Shown: in pieces, positions 12,935-23,800 of the stretch
Layout of the letters: each line of letters starts with the position of its first letter
How positions within the stretch are numbered: the first letter of the stretch is position 1
DNA from: Echinometra lucunter
Lineage: Eukaryota; Echinodermata; Echinoidea; Camarodonta; Echinometridae
NCBI GenBank assembly: GCA_029962745.1
Contig: CM057156.1
Location: 2,270,559 to 2,334,558 of the forward strand
Direction of reading: 5' to 3'
DNA length: 64,000 nucleotides
Position numbers and translations under genes: made by a program
The notes under the pieces: model-generated
What the model was told of the DNA's origin: nothing
Databases searched by the model: none
What the model saw: only the letters and a program-made list of their open reading frames with translations

Positions 12935-15415
12935 TTACAATATCTGTTTTAAGGTGGACATTTGATAGTGCGGGTTGAGAACCATTTCTGTCTCACTCTC
13001 TGAATCATTCACCGTCTCGGACTCGTCGTGGTCAGTCAACAAGATGTCCAGGGAATTCCTTTCAAGTATCTCATAGGAGTCCTCAAGTAAATCTGAGTTG
13101 CTTTCAGTGGTTCCTTCTGCCTCTGTTTCATACACAGATGTGGTACGGGATTCTTCCATGGTATCAGCCGTGTTCGAAAGCATCTCTGCTTCCGTCTTAT
13201 TTGTGAGGTCGTTTTCACTGTTTATGCTTTCATAATGAGGACTCTTTAATAACCTTTCCTTCACTTCATTGATGAGGGACGACTGTAGTATTTCAATTTT
13301 GTCATAACCATCTTGTCTCAGCGATGTAGAGGGTGTGAACTCATCAGGGTCTGCGTAGAGTGGAGAGGAGGGAGATTGGGTGAATGGCGTCTCAGGGTTT
13401 GACTGGGTTTTTGACTCTGGTGAGGGGTCTGACGACTCTACGGATTGAAATGAATCGTCGTTCCCACTTTGCGACGAGCCTTCGATCTCGGCGAAGAGAG
13501 ATCTCTGGGGGGAACTCTCAATCTTCACGCGCTCTTTAGTCATCGACATCCATTTCCTAGTCCTTGGTGAGGGCATCAGAGAAGATTTTCCAACTTTCTG
13601 CGACAGGTATCTCCCCTTTTTCTTCTTGTTAGGCTTAGCATAGTTTGGAAGCGATTTGGGACTTTTATGATGAGATGTTGTAGGTTTATCTGGCATCGCA
13701 TACAGCGGCCCAGGTGCAGATGCTTTTCGATGAAACAAATTCCTGCTTTCACCTGAAATACTATTCCTTTCAAAAGCACCAGCTCCTTGCGAAGCCCATT
13801 TTCGAATCTTAGGCTTATCCGGTTTTGCGTAGATCACAGACAAAGCATCAGGCTCATTAACACTTCCACTAGATTCATTAGTATTAGAAGTAGTCATGCC
13901 CTGTGACGCCCATTTCCGAAGATTCATCTCCTCTGGTTTAGAGTAGACGACGAATGGTACAGATTGCTTTCTATCTCGGAAGCCTCTTGCGGCGATACTG
14001 TCTTCAAGTTCCTGATAGTGGAAGATTTCATCAGGTAGAGATGATCGTCTTGCAGGAGTGCTCGAGGAAGAGAAGGATGGAAGTATCGGACCACCCTCAG
14101 GGGTAGAAGCCATTGATACGGCATACGCAGAAACGTCATCGATGCTCTTCTTAGGCACAAGTTCATCGGTGTCATCTAATACCATTGTAGTTTCTACAAG
14201 CTCTACAGCTGGTTCAGACTTGTAGGTAGCCTGATGGAGCGCAACTTTCCTTCGCTTTCGGCGAGCAATCACACCAACCACTGCGAGGATGCAAAATATA
14301 AGCGTTATAGTTGATGCAATGATAATGACAATCATGAACAAAGTTATGGTTTCATAGCAGAAGCAAAAGTTGGTGCAAGAGTATTTTGTTCCGTGGCGTT
14401 GGTAACCGTCGTGGTGCTGGTATCTGTGGTAGTCGTAATGGCTGGAAGGATTCGGAGAAAGGACACTATGCTGATCATGGTCCCTGGAAGATCAGACGCG
14501 ATACATTCTACCAGTGTGTTATTATCTTGGAGAACAGGTGTAAACTGAATCTGAAGGGTATCTGTTGACTTTGATCTGCCTAGATTCTCGCCATCTTTGA
14601 TGATTGATAAATCAATTGAATTATGTCCATGACCATCGATACTGCAGGTGAAATTTGCCACGTTACCTTCATGGACATCATTAACAAGTGGATCCATTCG
14701 AATACGTGCTATCTGAGCAGAAACGACATCGCACGTCGAGTTGATCGCCACCGTCGAATTCTCCATGATTTAAACCACAGACGAAGCCCTCGATACCCTG
14801 CGATGGCAACAAAACCCTGCTTACGATGCGATTTCCAAAGGTAACGTTAGGTTCGACTAGAGCGTCATTGTAAAATAGAGATGGTTGGATGGTTGAACGT
14901 CCATTGGTCCATGAACAGTCGACGTTGATTTCAAGCTCCTTATCATGTGTCATCGGCAGCTGAGTCACCCTACAAACTGGCCGTGCAAGTATCGCCTCGG
15001 GTGGTCGTTGTCGCTCTCGGACCATGACATAAGCAGGGTTTCCCAAACGCTTATACACATTCCGTGTATTACGATACCCGCATTCGTACCAGCCTGAATT
15101 TCTTATTTCAGCATCGGTAATTTGCAAGTTAAATGATCGAATTCCCTCGTCGACGTGAACAAAGTAGTTCCTTGGCAGTTCATCATTATGATAGAGGTGA
15201 CCTCCTTCGCTTATGAAGATGTGCTTACTGACATGGTACCATAGTATGGTGTTTACACTTTCATCAGTCACATCACATATCAGGGTTATGGTCTCACCTA
15301 TGTAAAGTGTGACATTGGTAGGCCCTCTTTCAATACGAATGCCTTCTGTTCCTTGAAGATGATAGAAGGCAAAGGCAAAAGAAACCATAACGAAGATGTA
15401 TTTCAGACCAGCCAT
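12935..15415 (-). CDS. Three-Ig-domain transmembrane receptor with YxxP tail, two frame breaks
   Basis: Single uninterrupted genomic block read as three overlapping frames. Frame 1 (15415-14681) starts with a signal peptide (residues 1-25). It then gives a V-like Ig domain (Cys47, Trp59 and Cys112 in NSGWYECGY) and the core of a second Ig domain (Cys167, Cys213). Frame 2 (about 14766-14344) gives the rest of Ig2 and a third Ig domain (NFTCSI to LVECIAS), then a Thr-rich stalk. Frame 3 (14341-12935) gives the membrane helix (IIIASTITLIFCILAVVGVI), a basic stop-transfer RRKRRK and a tail of about 430 residues. The tail has five Y-x-x-P motifs (tyrosines 133, 171, 214, 234, 329 of frame 3) and repeated RKW motifs (142-144, 180-182, 262-264). 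The Y-x-x-P context is known in other proteins as Crk/Nck SH2 docking; use here is inference. Frame 3 is better opened at the TM junction by the extra A seen in the right-arm copy. No introns were found. Frame breaks could be sequence errors, or frame 1 alone could encode a secreted form. No orthologue is recognised. Confidence 0.72.
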
Positions 15416-16599
15416 TGTGATTGGGTTGCAGTTTGACCTACAGCTCTTTATCTGTCTGTTTGTAAACGACTAAAATGTCCCTATTGTTTATTACTTGTTT
15501 GAGAAATACAATGACTGAACTTCCATTGATACCAGTATCCGTTGGTTTGAATTGACTCCGATCACAAAACAACGTAAGCCTTAATTTGCATTTCCTGTCA
15601 GTCTCTCCAAGTTCTTTCTCCAAAATGAATCATTAAACAAATTCAGTGACACGTTGAGCCAAACAATTCACGTAATATTCTCCGATTGCTTTGAAAGTGT
15701 AACCACAAAATTTGTTCATATCCCGGATAATGTTTTGGTAACGTCTTCTGACTCTACCATTTTCCACAAGGTAACATTGTCCGTCCTAAGTTATGTAACA
15801 TGTTCCGAACTCAAAACAGAGCATAACTATACAACACAAACATACTCACTGAATCGCGGATAATGAGTCGTATAATAAGCATTTCTTCAATTAATCATTT
15901 AAAAAGGCGAAAGTATATATATGCAGTTACATGCAGACAAGATGACGACGATCGTTCTAAACCAATCTCTTATATCAAAATGAAAAAAAAAATCCCCGCT
16001 CTGAAATTTTCAGATTTATGGAAGTAAACTTTGCAGGACTAGTTTACTTCATACGCAGCTTTTCATGCACAGCATGAGAAATTGCCGTTCCCTCAGATAA
16101 CACGAACTTTTTCACACGGAAATTAATCATTTCAAACTTTCACATCAAAACATTTTATCGCAGGATCTACGAAGTCTGAAGTATTTTTGCGACTTGCTTG
16201 GGGGCCATTTGCTTTTCCAACTAGTCGGTAGACCTACGTCTGAATGTTAAACTGGCAAGTGGAACATATGGTTTTCATTAAGGGAGACAAGGAGTTCCCT
16301 AAGGTAAAGTAATGACCCTCCTTCCCCGACAGAAAACATGGACAAAGCGAGAAAAGGTCATGGATATAGAGGAAATATCACTTATGATGAATACGTTCCA
16401 GTATTCGTTTCCTTATTGTATATTCATATTTCACAAACTTATTGGTAGATATCACTATGATCCCCGCCCCCCCCCCCTTCACACCCCTCGACATTCTTAA
16501 ACCATGTCAACTCGCGCCCTTTTCACCGCATGCAGATTTTGGGCTATGAGCAGATGAGCGGATACATTAAAATCCGCTTGTGGCATCATGCATAGGATC

Positions 16600-16760
16600 C
16601 ACAAAGAGAGAGAGAGATTTATAAAGAGGAAGAGACAGAGAGATAGAGTTAAATGATAAAGAGAGAGATGCAAAGAGAGAGAGAGAGAGAGAGAGAGAAA
16701 AAGAGAGAGAATGGAGAGAGAGAGAGAGACGAGAGAAATAGAGAGAGAAGGCAGGCATAG
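16600..16760. repeat. GA microsatellite
   Basis: Imperfect GA repeat. The mirrored CT tract in the right arm lies at about 27300-27445. ORFs reading SLSLSL here are artefacts of the repeat. Confidence 0.95.
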
Positions 16761-17436
16761 GCCTATATGAAAATGTAATTTGGAGACAAGAGAGCAGGGA
16801 TTTAAGAAGCACTGAGCAGGGGAAAGAGATCTTTGCGCCGTAGCTCTAATGTTAATGCTTTATCATGCTTATTGTAAATTATACTGAGAAATATCAAAAA
16901 TTAATATTAAAAGACATGAATAAGAGAATAGGGAGATGACCCCTCCCATCCTCCTGATGTTTGCCTGTCTCTGTATATATACACTTGTTTATATTTTTCT
17001 ATCAACACCCCTATATTTATATCAACTTCTTTGGAACATAAATATTGTAGTCATCTCACGCATAATAGACACGAGAGTCAACTATACGACTCTCGGTGCA
17101 TGATGCAGAAATGCCCACGGAAATAAGCAAAGAAAATATATGCAAGGATAAATAAAGCAGGATTATGTTCATTTCATCTTGAAGTATGAAAATAAGGTGA
17201 TTGAAGTCACGCTGGAGATGACAGACGAGTGAATGCTCATGGGAAAAATCCGAGAAATTCTGAAAAAATAATAGGTATAGGTACAATATTATGGGAATCG
17301 AAAAACATTAAATCGCGAAAACATGAGAATAATGAAATAGTAGTAATATTCATGTGATGATTTTTAGTACCAAGCGTTAATTATGATATGGTACATGATT
17401 GTAAAGAGTACAGAGAGGGGCGAGGGAGACAAATAC

Positions 17437-17477
17437 AGAGAGAGAGAGAGAGAAAGGAGGGAGAGAGAGAAGAAAAA

Positions 17478-17518
<41 letters not shown>
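17437..17518. repeat. GA microsatellite
   Basis: GA repeat with short interruptions. The mirror tract is at about 26530-26615 in the right arm, with a different repeat length. Confidence 0.95.
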
Positions 17519-17522
<4 letters not shown>

Positions 17523-18234
17523 CAAAATAGGTAAAGAAATAGTAAGCTCAAAGCAATGGTGGTATAGAGGATGAGAGGTGGAATTCGGGAGGGAGGGAGG
17601 AGGGGAAACCGTGGAAATGAGGCATTCATGTCATGCATGTAGGAATTTCCTCATCAGGCATGAGATAGCGAACCACAAAGTCTTGGATTTATTCATCGAT
17701 TCTTGGCCGGCCACGACTTAGTATTTATAGTTCATGGAGCTATATCTATCGGAAACCATAAATGGGTCAATGCTCCGTAATGTCGTATATCGTCTGCGAG
17801 AAGACTAGATATGATCTTATGATCTTTCTTGGCAATGCCTTCTTCCACTTTAATTTACCGTCATCATTATCATCAGTATTAGAGCGTATAGGTCGGTAAG
17901 GCTTCCAGCCTCTTTTTATGCTTTAGAAAGTATATTTCAAAACTGAAATGATCAGACGATAAAATCAGTTCTTAATTATCATGGTTTGCCGTTACCACGG
18001 AATCAGACATCGTCTGAAATATTTCCTGCAACGAAGGAGCCAGGACGAGTGTTCTGTAGATCGTTTTCTACGTATATTTTAGAGAAGAAAAAACAAAGGC
18101 GGACATATGACGGAGAATGAAAACAAATCAAAAGACTAAAGGGTGTCACACTTCATCCCTTCTCGCGACGCCCCCGATTAGAAACAGGGGTTAGGAGAAA
18201 TAATGATGGTATGTGCAGTAAGGTTCAAGCCCAG

Positions 18235-18846
18235 TTGACAGAAGGGCCGCGAGAACGAAGGCCCACGAGACCGAAGTCCCGCAAAACCACATGTACGCCA
18301 CCTGCTATTCTTTGCTCATCATTCCTTCAACCTACTATTACGTATATTTTTGAAAAAATATTTGTAATAATGACACTTCATCCTCCTACCTACTGAATAT
18401 CATGTAGCCCTCCCCCCCCCCTTCCCGTCGACTGCTATGTAACACAAGCATTATCTGTATTACTTTGTGTGGGGGGTCGAAGATTTGGCTGGGCTTTCCC
18501 TAATTGCGGCATCCCTCGGTTGATTTCGATGTACATTTGCGATGATATAAACATGTAGGAAGAAAATGAGTTGCTATATACTTGCTTAAGTTTGAGAAAG
18601 TTTGATGGTCTTTCATCATGTTCATCTACAAATTTTTCGTTATAAAAATATTAATGTTTAATATCTTTTATTTGTATAAATGTAGTAGGGGCAAGTGAAA
18701 CGTTTTCCAGTGGGGAGGGGTGGGACCAATGACGTAAATCTATATGGAGACTGCAGGCAGAGAAAGGAAAACAAATCTTATTCAATTCGGTTAGGTTCTA
18801 TACATGTGATCTCGTGAGACTTGGTCTCGCGGTCCTTTAGTCAAGA
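18235..18846. mobile_element. Possible foldback element with CGAGA-type terminal repeats
   Basis: The left end TTGACAGAAGGGCCGCGAGA continues in short units (GAACGAAGGCC, CACGAGACCGAAG). The right end, read in reverse complement, is TTGACTAAAGGACCGCGAGA followed by CCAAGTCTCACGAGATC. The inner sequence is non-coding, with a poly-C tract. The mirrored copy lies at about 25205-25830. Its architecture resembles the elements at 130-669 and 50384-50809. Confidence 0.55.
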
Positions 18847-19569
18847 GAGCAAACCCCCCTGTCAGTGAAGGGCGGATCGAGGATTATGTAAGAATAAAAC
18901 AGGAAGGGTGCCTACTTGCGAGAGATTTCTGACAAAACATTTTCGGGAGGCTTTTGGTCATAACATTATTTGAAAGGGATTATTATACACGAACATAGAA
19001 CAATTTGGTTTACCTTTTAAGCTAGGCAGGACCAGGCTTTCAAAGGGAGCGTGCGGTTGTGCCCCCCCCCCCAATCAAATGATAATTTTTAATCCGCCTC
19101 TACCTGCAGTTCATGGCTACATCGGCAGCAGACATAGTGCATGAGTTAACCCTAAAATAGCTGTGTACATTCAAGGAGAATTGAGAATCGATTGACCCAC
19201 ACTAGAGAGAAGTGGTAAAGTACATTCGGAAATTGTTAACCAGTATCAATAATTCCACCTGTTAAAAGAGGAAGTTTCGATTACTGTTTTGATTTGTGTC
19301 ATCTGAGTGTCATATAGCTTCTAAATATAGGATCCACTCACATGGCAGTTATATCTGGTAACCATATGGTTTCCAGAACATATTGGATACGGCACATTAT
19401 GCAAACATTTTTTTTTTTCATTTAAGTTGTTGCAGCCTTTATTCAAGGTGAATTTGAGTTCAGTCATGTCAGTTATATGTTTAGCAGTTCACCATGTTCA
19501 CAGAATGCTCAAAAAAATATATCAGTGATACGATAGAGTGCATTGCTGATTACATTTTGTGATAAATTT

Positions 19570-19700
19570 AATGAGGTTTTAGTTTAGTTTAGTTTAGTTT
19601 CATTTCTCAGTAAAACAAAATACAAATGAAATATATTCATTTAACAGAAAATACATAACAATATACACACTGGATAATAATATCTAAACTTAACTGAAAT
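19570..19700 (-). mobile_element. LINE 3' end with AAACT tail
   Basis: Read on the minus strand, AT-rich sequence ends with a terminal (AAACT)n repeat at about 19579-19600, the form of tail typical of non-LTR retrotransposons. No coding part was recognised next to it. The mirror copy on the plus strand ends at about 24470. Confidence 0.5.
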
Positions 19701-20244
19701 TTGATAATAGACAAAACAAATATTGTAAGAAATTGCATAAGGTATTATCTTTAAAGTAACAGAAGTATAAGAAGGGGCATAGTAGCGATAGCATATAAAA
19801 TGATTCAGCAAGTTTAGTGGAAAGACGGATTAAAGCTGATTAAGGTATGCAAATTCACGTGTCTTGTGATCTCCTTTCGAATCATTTCATCTTGATTTCA
19901 ACTTAATCTTTTAAGGACAAAATTTAATAGAGATTAAGGTTTAATCATAATTAATTCTTTAAAACGATTTATTACCACTCAAGCAGAACATACGTCCCAC
20001 GTTACGTTTTTGCTCTTATTTGATTTATAAAGTACAGACAACAAGCAGGCAGGCTATACGGGATAAAATCTTTAAACGAAGTCACGTTTCTTTATTCCAT
20101 GCCAATAAAGAACGTGACCTATGAAAAGGCTATAAGTAAATCCTCTTCCACAGGAAGAAACGCTAAGTTTTTTGGCATCTCAACTACATTAACTTTCAAA
20201 AAATTGCATTTACCGAACAAAAAGTATGTACTTTTCTTGTTAGA

Positions 20245-20744
20245 NNNNNNNNNNNNNNNNNNNNNNNNNNNNNNNNNNNNNNNNNNNNNNNNNNNNNNNN
20301 NNNNNNNNNNNNNNNNNNNNNNNNNNNNNNNNNNNNNNNNNNNNNNNNNNNNNNNNNNNNNNNNNNNNNNNNNNNNNNNNNNNNNNNNNNNNNNNNNNNN
20401 NNNNNNNNNNNNNNNNNNNNNNNNNNNNNNNNNNNNNNNNNNNNNNNNNNNNNNNNNNNNNNNNNNNNNNNNNNNNNNNNNNNNNNNNNNNNNNNNNNNN
20501 NNNNNNNNNNNNNNNNNNNNNNNNNNNNNNNNNNNNNNNNNNNNNNNNNNNNNNNNNNNNNNNNNNNNNNNNNNNNNNNNNNNNNNNNNNNNNNNNNNNN
20601 NNNNNNNNNNNNNNNNNNNNNNNNNNNNNNNNNNNNNNNNNNNNNNNNNNNNNNNNNNNNNNNNNNNNNNNNNNNNNNNNNNNNNNNNNNNNNNNNNNNN
20701 NNNNNNNNNNNNNNNNNNNNNNNNNNNNNNNNNNNNNNNNNNNN
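20245..20744. other. Assembly gap (500 N)
   Basis: Exactly 500 Ns, probably a placeholder of unknown true length. It cuts off the inner end of the left arm. Confidence 0.99.
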
Positions 20745-23700
20745 TTATCCTTAAAGGTGACATTCAAAGAAAATCACAGAATAGGGTTAAATAATTATAT
20801 ATGAATGAAAACGGGGAAGTATGTAGAAGGCAGTGGTGTTCATTATTGCTCCTGTAAATTCCAAGAAATTATCTAAAAACACATTTTCCAAAAACGCCTC
20901 TCTGATTCTCAGAACCCGGAAGTGGCTGCGAGCGAAACGGGTCCCCAATGATGACGTAGGCCTATGGACGATCTGCGGCGAGCTAGGCGCTTGCACGTAA
21001 TGAAACATTGTGCATTGAGATGATCGCATGCAATTTTGATGGATTTTAGCTGTTATAAGAGAGCAGGCAAAACTGCAGTGGCTTATTATTTAAATTACCT
21101 CATTGATGAGTCGATTTTCTTTTCTTTTTTTGGTCAAAGCAGAATATAAAGTAGGAAATTGACATGAAAATGACAAAGGAAACCAAGCCAGGCCGGGATG
21201 CAAATGTCAAACTACGTCCCAAAACGACGTTGCATCAAATTCTCAGAGACAGAACTGATTAAGAGACCCGCTCGTCAAATCATGATTGTATGTAAAAGTT
21301 ACCTAGATAATATTGTTGTCTAAGGTAAATTGATACTTCTTGTAGAAACTATCTTGATCTACAACATTCCTCTTCACTAAAATCTCGTATTTATTATGAT
21401 AGGAATGGCTAGCTAGCGTACAGAGACTGGACGTCACCACTGATCTCAGATAGTGTAGAGCTGGGGTGTAGAGATGAACATCATACATGTATTGCATTAT
21501 AGCATAGCTTCAAGTCTTTATCAAGGGATTTTTTCCCCTGTAATACTCTGATTAAACCTGATTTCGATAACGAATTTCATTCGAAAATTTTTTTTTCAAG
21601 GAATTTATTTTTTATTGCAGGTTATGATTTTCAAGCAAATAAACAGTGAAAATAACCCAGAAACGAAATTATAACTGAGCAAAAGACTATCACCAAAGGC
21701 CTAATTGAATTACAAGCCAAATTACTCTCACCTTCGCCTCACCTACTTCACCTCACCTATCTACTACATACAATTGACTACTGAAATGCCGAGTATGGAA
21801 AAGTTAACTTGAGCTTATAAGCACATGTAAATATAAGTTAGCTACTTAATAGAAAAGAAAAAACAAATTAGCAGTAAGGTGATTACCATTTCTATATTTT
21901 CTTTACACAAGTTCAAACTATTCGCCAAGAAAACAATTTTAAATTCAAGAAAAAAAAGTATTCTGTCTATCCCTCCGTCTTTCGTGAATTATAACACCCC
22001 TAAAATTAAAATGGTATGCCCCACAACGGTTACCTAGCATGTACAAGGGAGACTGTTCTATTATATTATGGGATTTTTTCCCCTTTCTAATTGCAAAAAG
22101 TCATCATTAAATTGTAGAATTTTTCCGACATTATTATATGAATAATGTTAAATAGAATGATTGAAACATACTTTGAAAACATTCACAGAATGATGAATTC
22201 ATACAAACAATGCAGAAACATCGTTTTAATCACTCCCTCGGACACGACACATCACATTCACAACACACCACATCACAGGCTACTGCACATACGATGACGT
22301 CACGGATCTCGCATCGAGTTGGGCAACGTATGCACAGGCAACATTGGGGGTCCGTTTTATCGATTTGTGACAGGCAATATTTGTTTCCCACTTACTTTTC
22401 AAAAGTTTCAGTCGATTTCATAGTGATTTGTGCACCATAAACTTTATTTTGATATGAAATTCGAGCATATTCAAAACCTATGAATAGAAGCTTTAACGGC
22501 TATTGAAGCTCTCTTGATAAACAGAAACCATTAATGTTAACTTTATCCGCTTTTTTTCTCTGCATATCAATCTCTGCATAGTCATGATAATCGGCCGCAT
22601 TAATCTCATGGTCGTTGCTCCTAAATGAATTAATGTCACGTGAGTACATACTACATGACAGAAAGGGGATCTTTCATGTTTGCCGCATTTCAAAGGGCAG
22701 GCTCATCCATCGAGCACAAAGGGACATAATTATAAAACCTAGGCCTATGCAGTTATCTGAAGATGACTGTGAATGAGTACGAATTTGAATTTGAAAATTT
22801 GAAAATTTGAGTCTCTCTTTTTTCCGATGTCCCATATATGAAGGAAAATAGCAAAGAAACAGTCTACTTCACCAATTCAAATGATGGTTCAATGATCTGG
22901 GCCCCGTTTCATAAAAACTTGTTATCAATAACAAGTTGCAATTATTGTTATAAGCTATATTAAATCTTTGCATCTGATTGGCTGATAGCAACTTTGTCAT
23001 AGAAATGTGGTAGTTGTTACTGATAATAAGTTTTATGAAACGGGGCCCAGATGTAAACTAAGACATATCAAAAGCTTTCACCTACAGAGTAAAGTCTTTA
23101 AAAGCTTTCTTTTAATAGTAGCAGCATATCATAAAAATTAGCAATCTTAACGTTATTATAATTTATCATGAGCAATCACTGAACTAAGGAGCGTAGAAGG
23201 GGGTTCATGAACCTTGTTTCCCAATGACACGAAGATTGTCCCTTTTGTGATACGAAGAGCCTATACTTTCCAGCCTCCAAGAAATAAGAGACTCATGCAC
23301 TTAACAAAAAATGTTTTAGGCTGACAAAGGGTTCTAGTATTGTTGAAATTGGTTTATTGATTAATTCATTCATTCATTTATATTGTGTTTATACTTACTG
23401 ATTTATTCATATATTCATTTATCTGTTAATGTATTCAATTCAGTTACTTATGTAGTTATCATGTTAGTGTATCTATATTTATATATATTCATTTATTCAT
23501 TTAAGCATTTCATCCACTAAGTTATTCATTTATTTATGCATTTTATCGATCAATTAATTTTCAGTTTTCCTTGATCAGGGCCATCTTCATTCACTGATAA
23601 GCTAACTTAGTGGGTCATGGAAATGAAAAATTTAGCCAGTTACCCTCGTTTCGATTAGATAAATCTCATCTGCCTCCCTTGTTTGAAAGGACTGAATGGC

Positions 23701-23800
23701 AAACTACATTTACATTACGCACTGGTATACTCCACTGTCCTATAGATCCTATAGACAGAAACAAAAACAAACGATCAGATGATTCGTTGAAACAAATACA
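20745..23800. other. Single-copy spacer between inverted arms
   Basis: No gene was recognised. It contains one clear MITE (22897-23050) and a degenerate ATTC-rich low-complexity stretch (about 23345-23560). ORFs are short and isolated. The inner edge of the right arm begins at or before 23801, but its partner is hidden in the gap. Confidence 0.5.
22897..23050. mobile_element. Palindromic MITE with GGGCCCCGTTTCATAAA ends
   Basis: CTGGGCCCCGTTTCATAAAA at the left pairs with TTTTATGAAACGGGGCCCAG at the right, and the pairing continues inward (TTGTTATCAATAACAA against TTGTTACTGATAATAAG). A central TGATTGGCTGATAG is unpaired. It is about 154 bp long and non-coding. Confidence 0.85.

Larger units (their letters stand above)
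15416..18234. other. Upstream region of the Ig receptor, no other gene seen
   Basis: Non-coding left-arm sequence mirrored at about 25840-28632. It holds poly-C (about 16468) and GA microsatellites. A 69-codon plus-strand ORF at 15654-15863 is kept, slightly changed, in the right arm (28184-28402, minus), but this is expected of any duplicated sequence and it lies in the presumed 5' flank of the receptor. Confidence 0.4.
11129..20244. repeat. Left arm of a 9.1-kb inverted duplication
   Basis: The whole stretch recurs in reverse complement at about 23801-32879. Matching landmarks include the TATACAGTC edge at 11129 against 32879, the Ig receptor gene (12935-15415 against 28633-31112), the GA tracts near 16600 and 17430 against CT tracts near 27430 and 26550, and the LINE end near 19580 against 24465. 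The true outer limits are unknown: the gap at 20245 cuts this arm and the gap at 32880 cuts the partner. The copies differ by substitutions and many one-base indels. Confidence 0.93.

Noticed and set aside
12935..13400. ITIM or ITAM motifs in the receptor tail
   Set aside because: YESI and YEIL occur, but the -2 residues do not fit an ITIM and the spacing is far too long for an ITAM.
12935..15415. Processed retrocopy as explanation for the missing introns of the receptor
   Set aside because: No poly-A tract follows the stop and no target duplication is visible, so intronless origin by retroposition is unsupported.
20099..20794. Long ORFs of more than 170 codons across the N gaps
   Set aside because: Most of their length is N; the same applies to 32811-33477.
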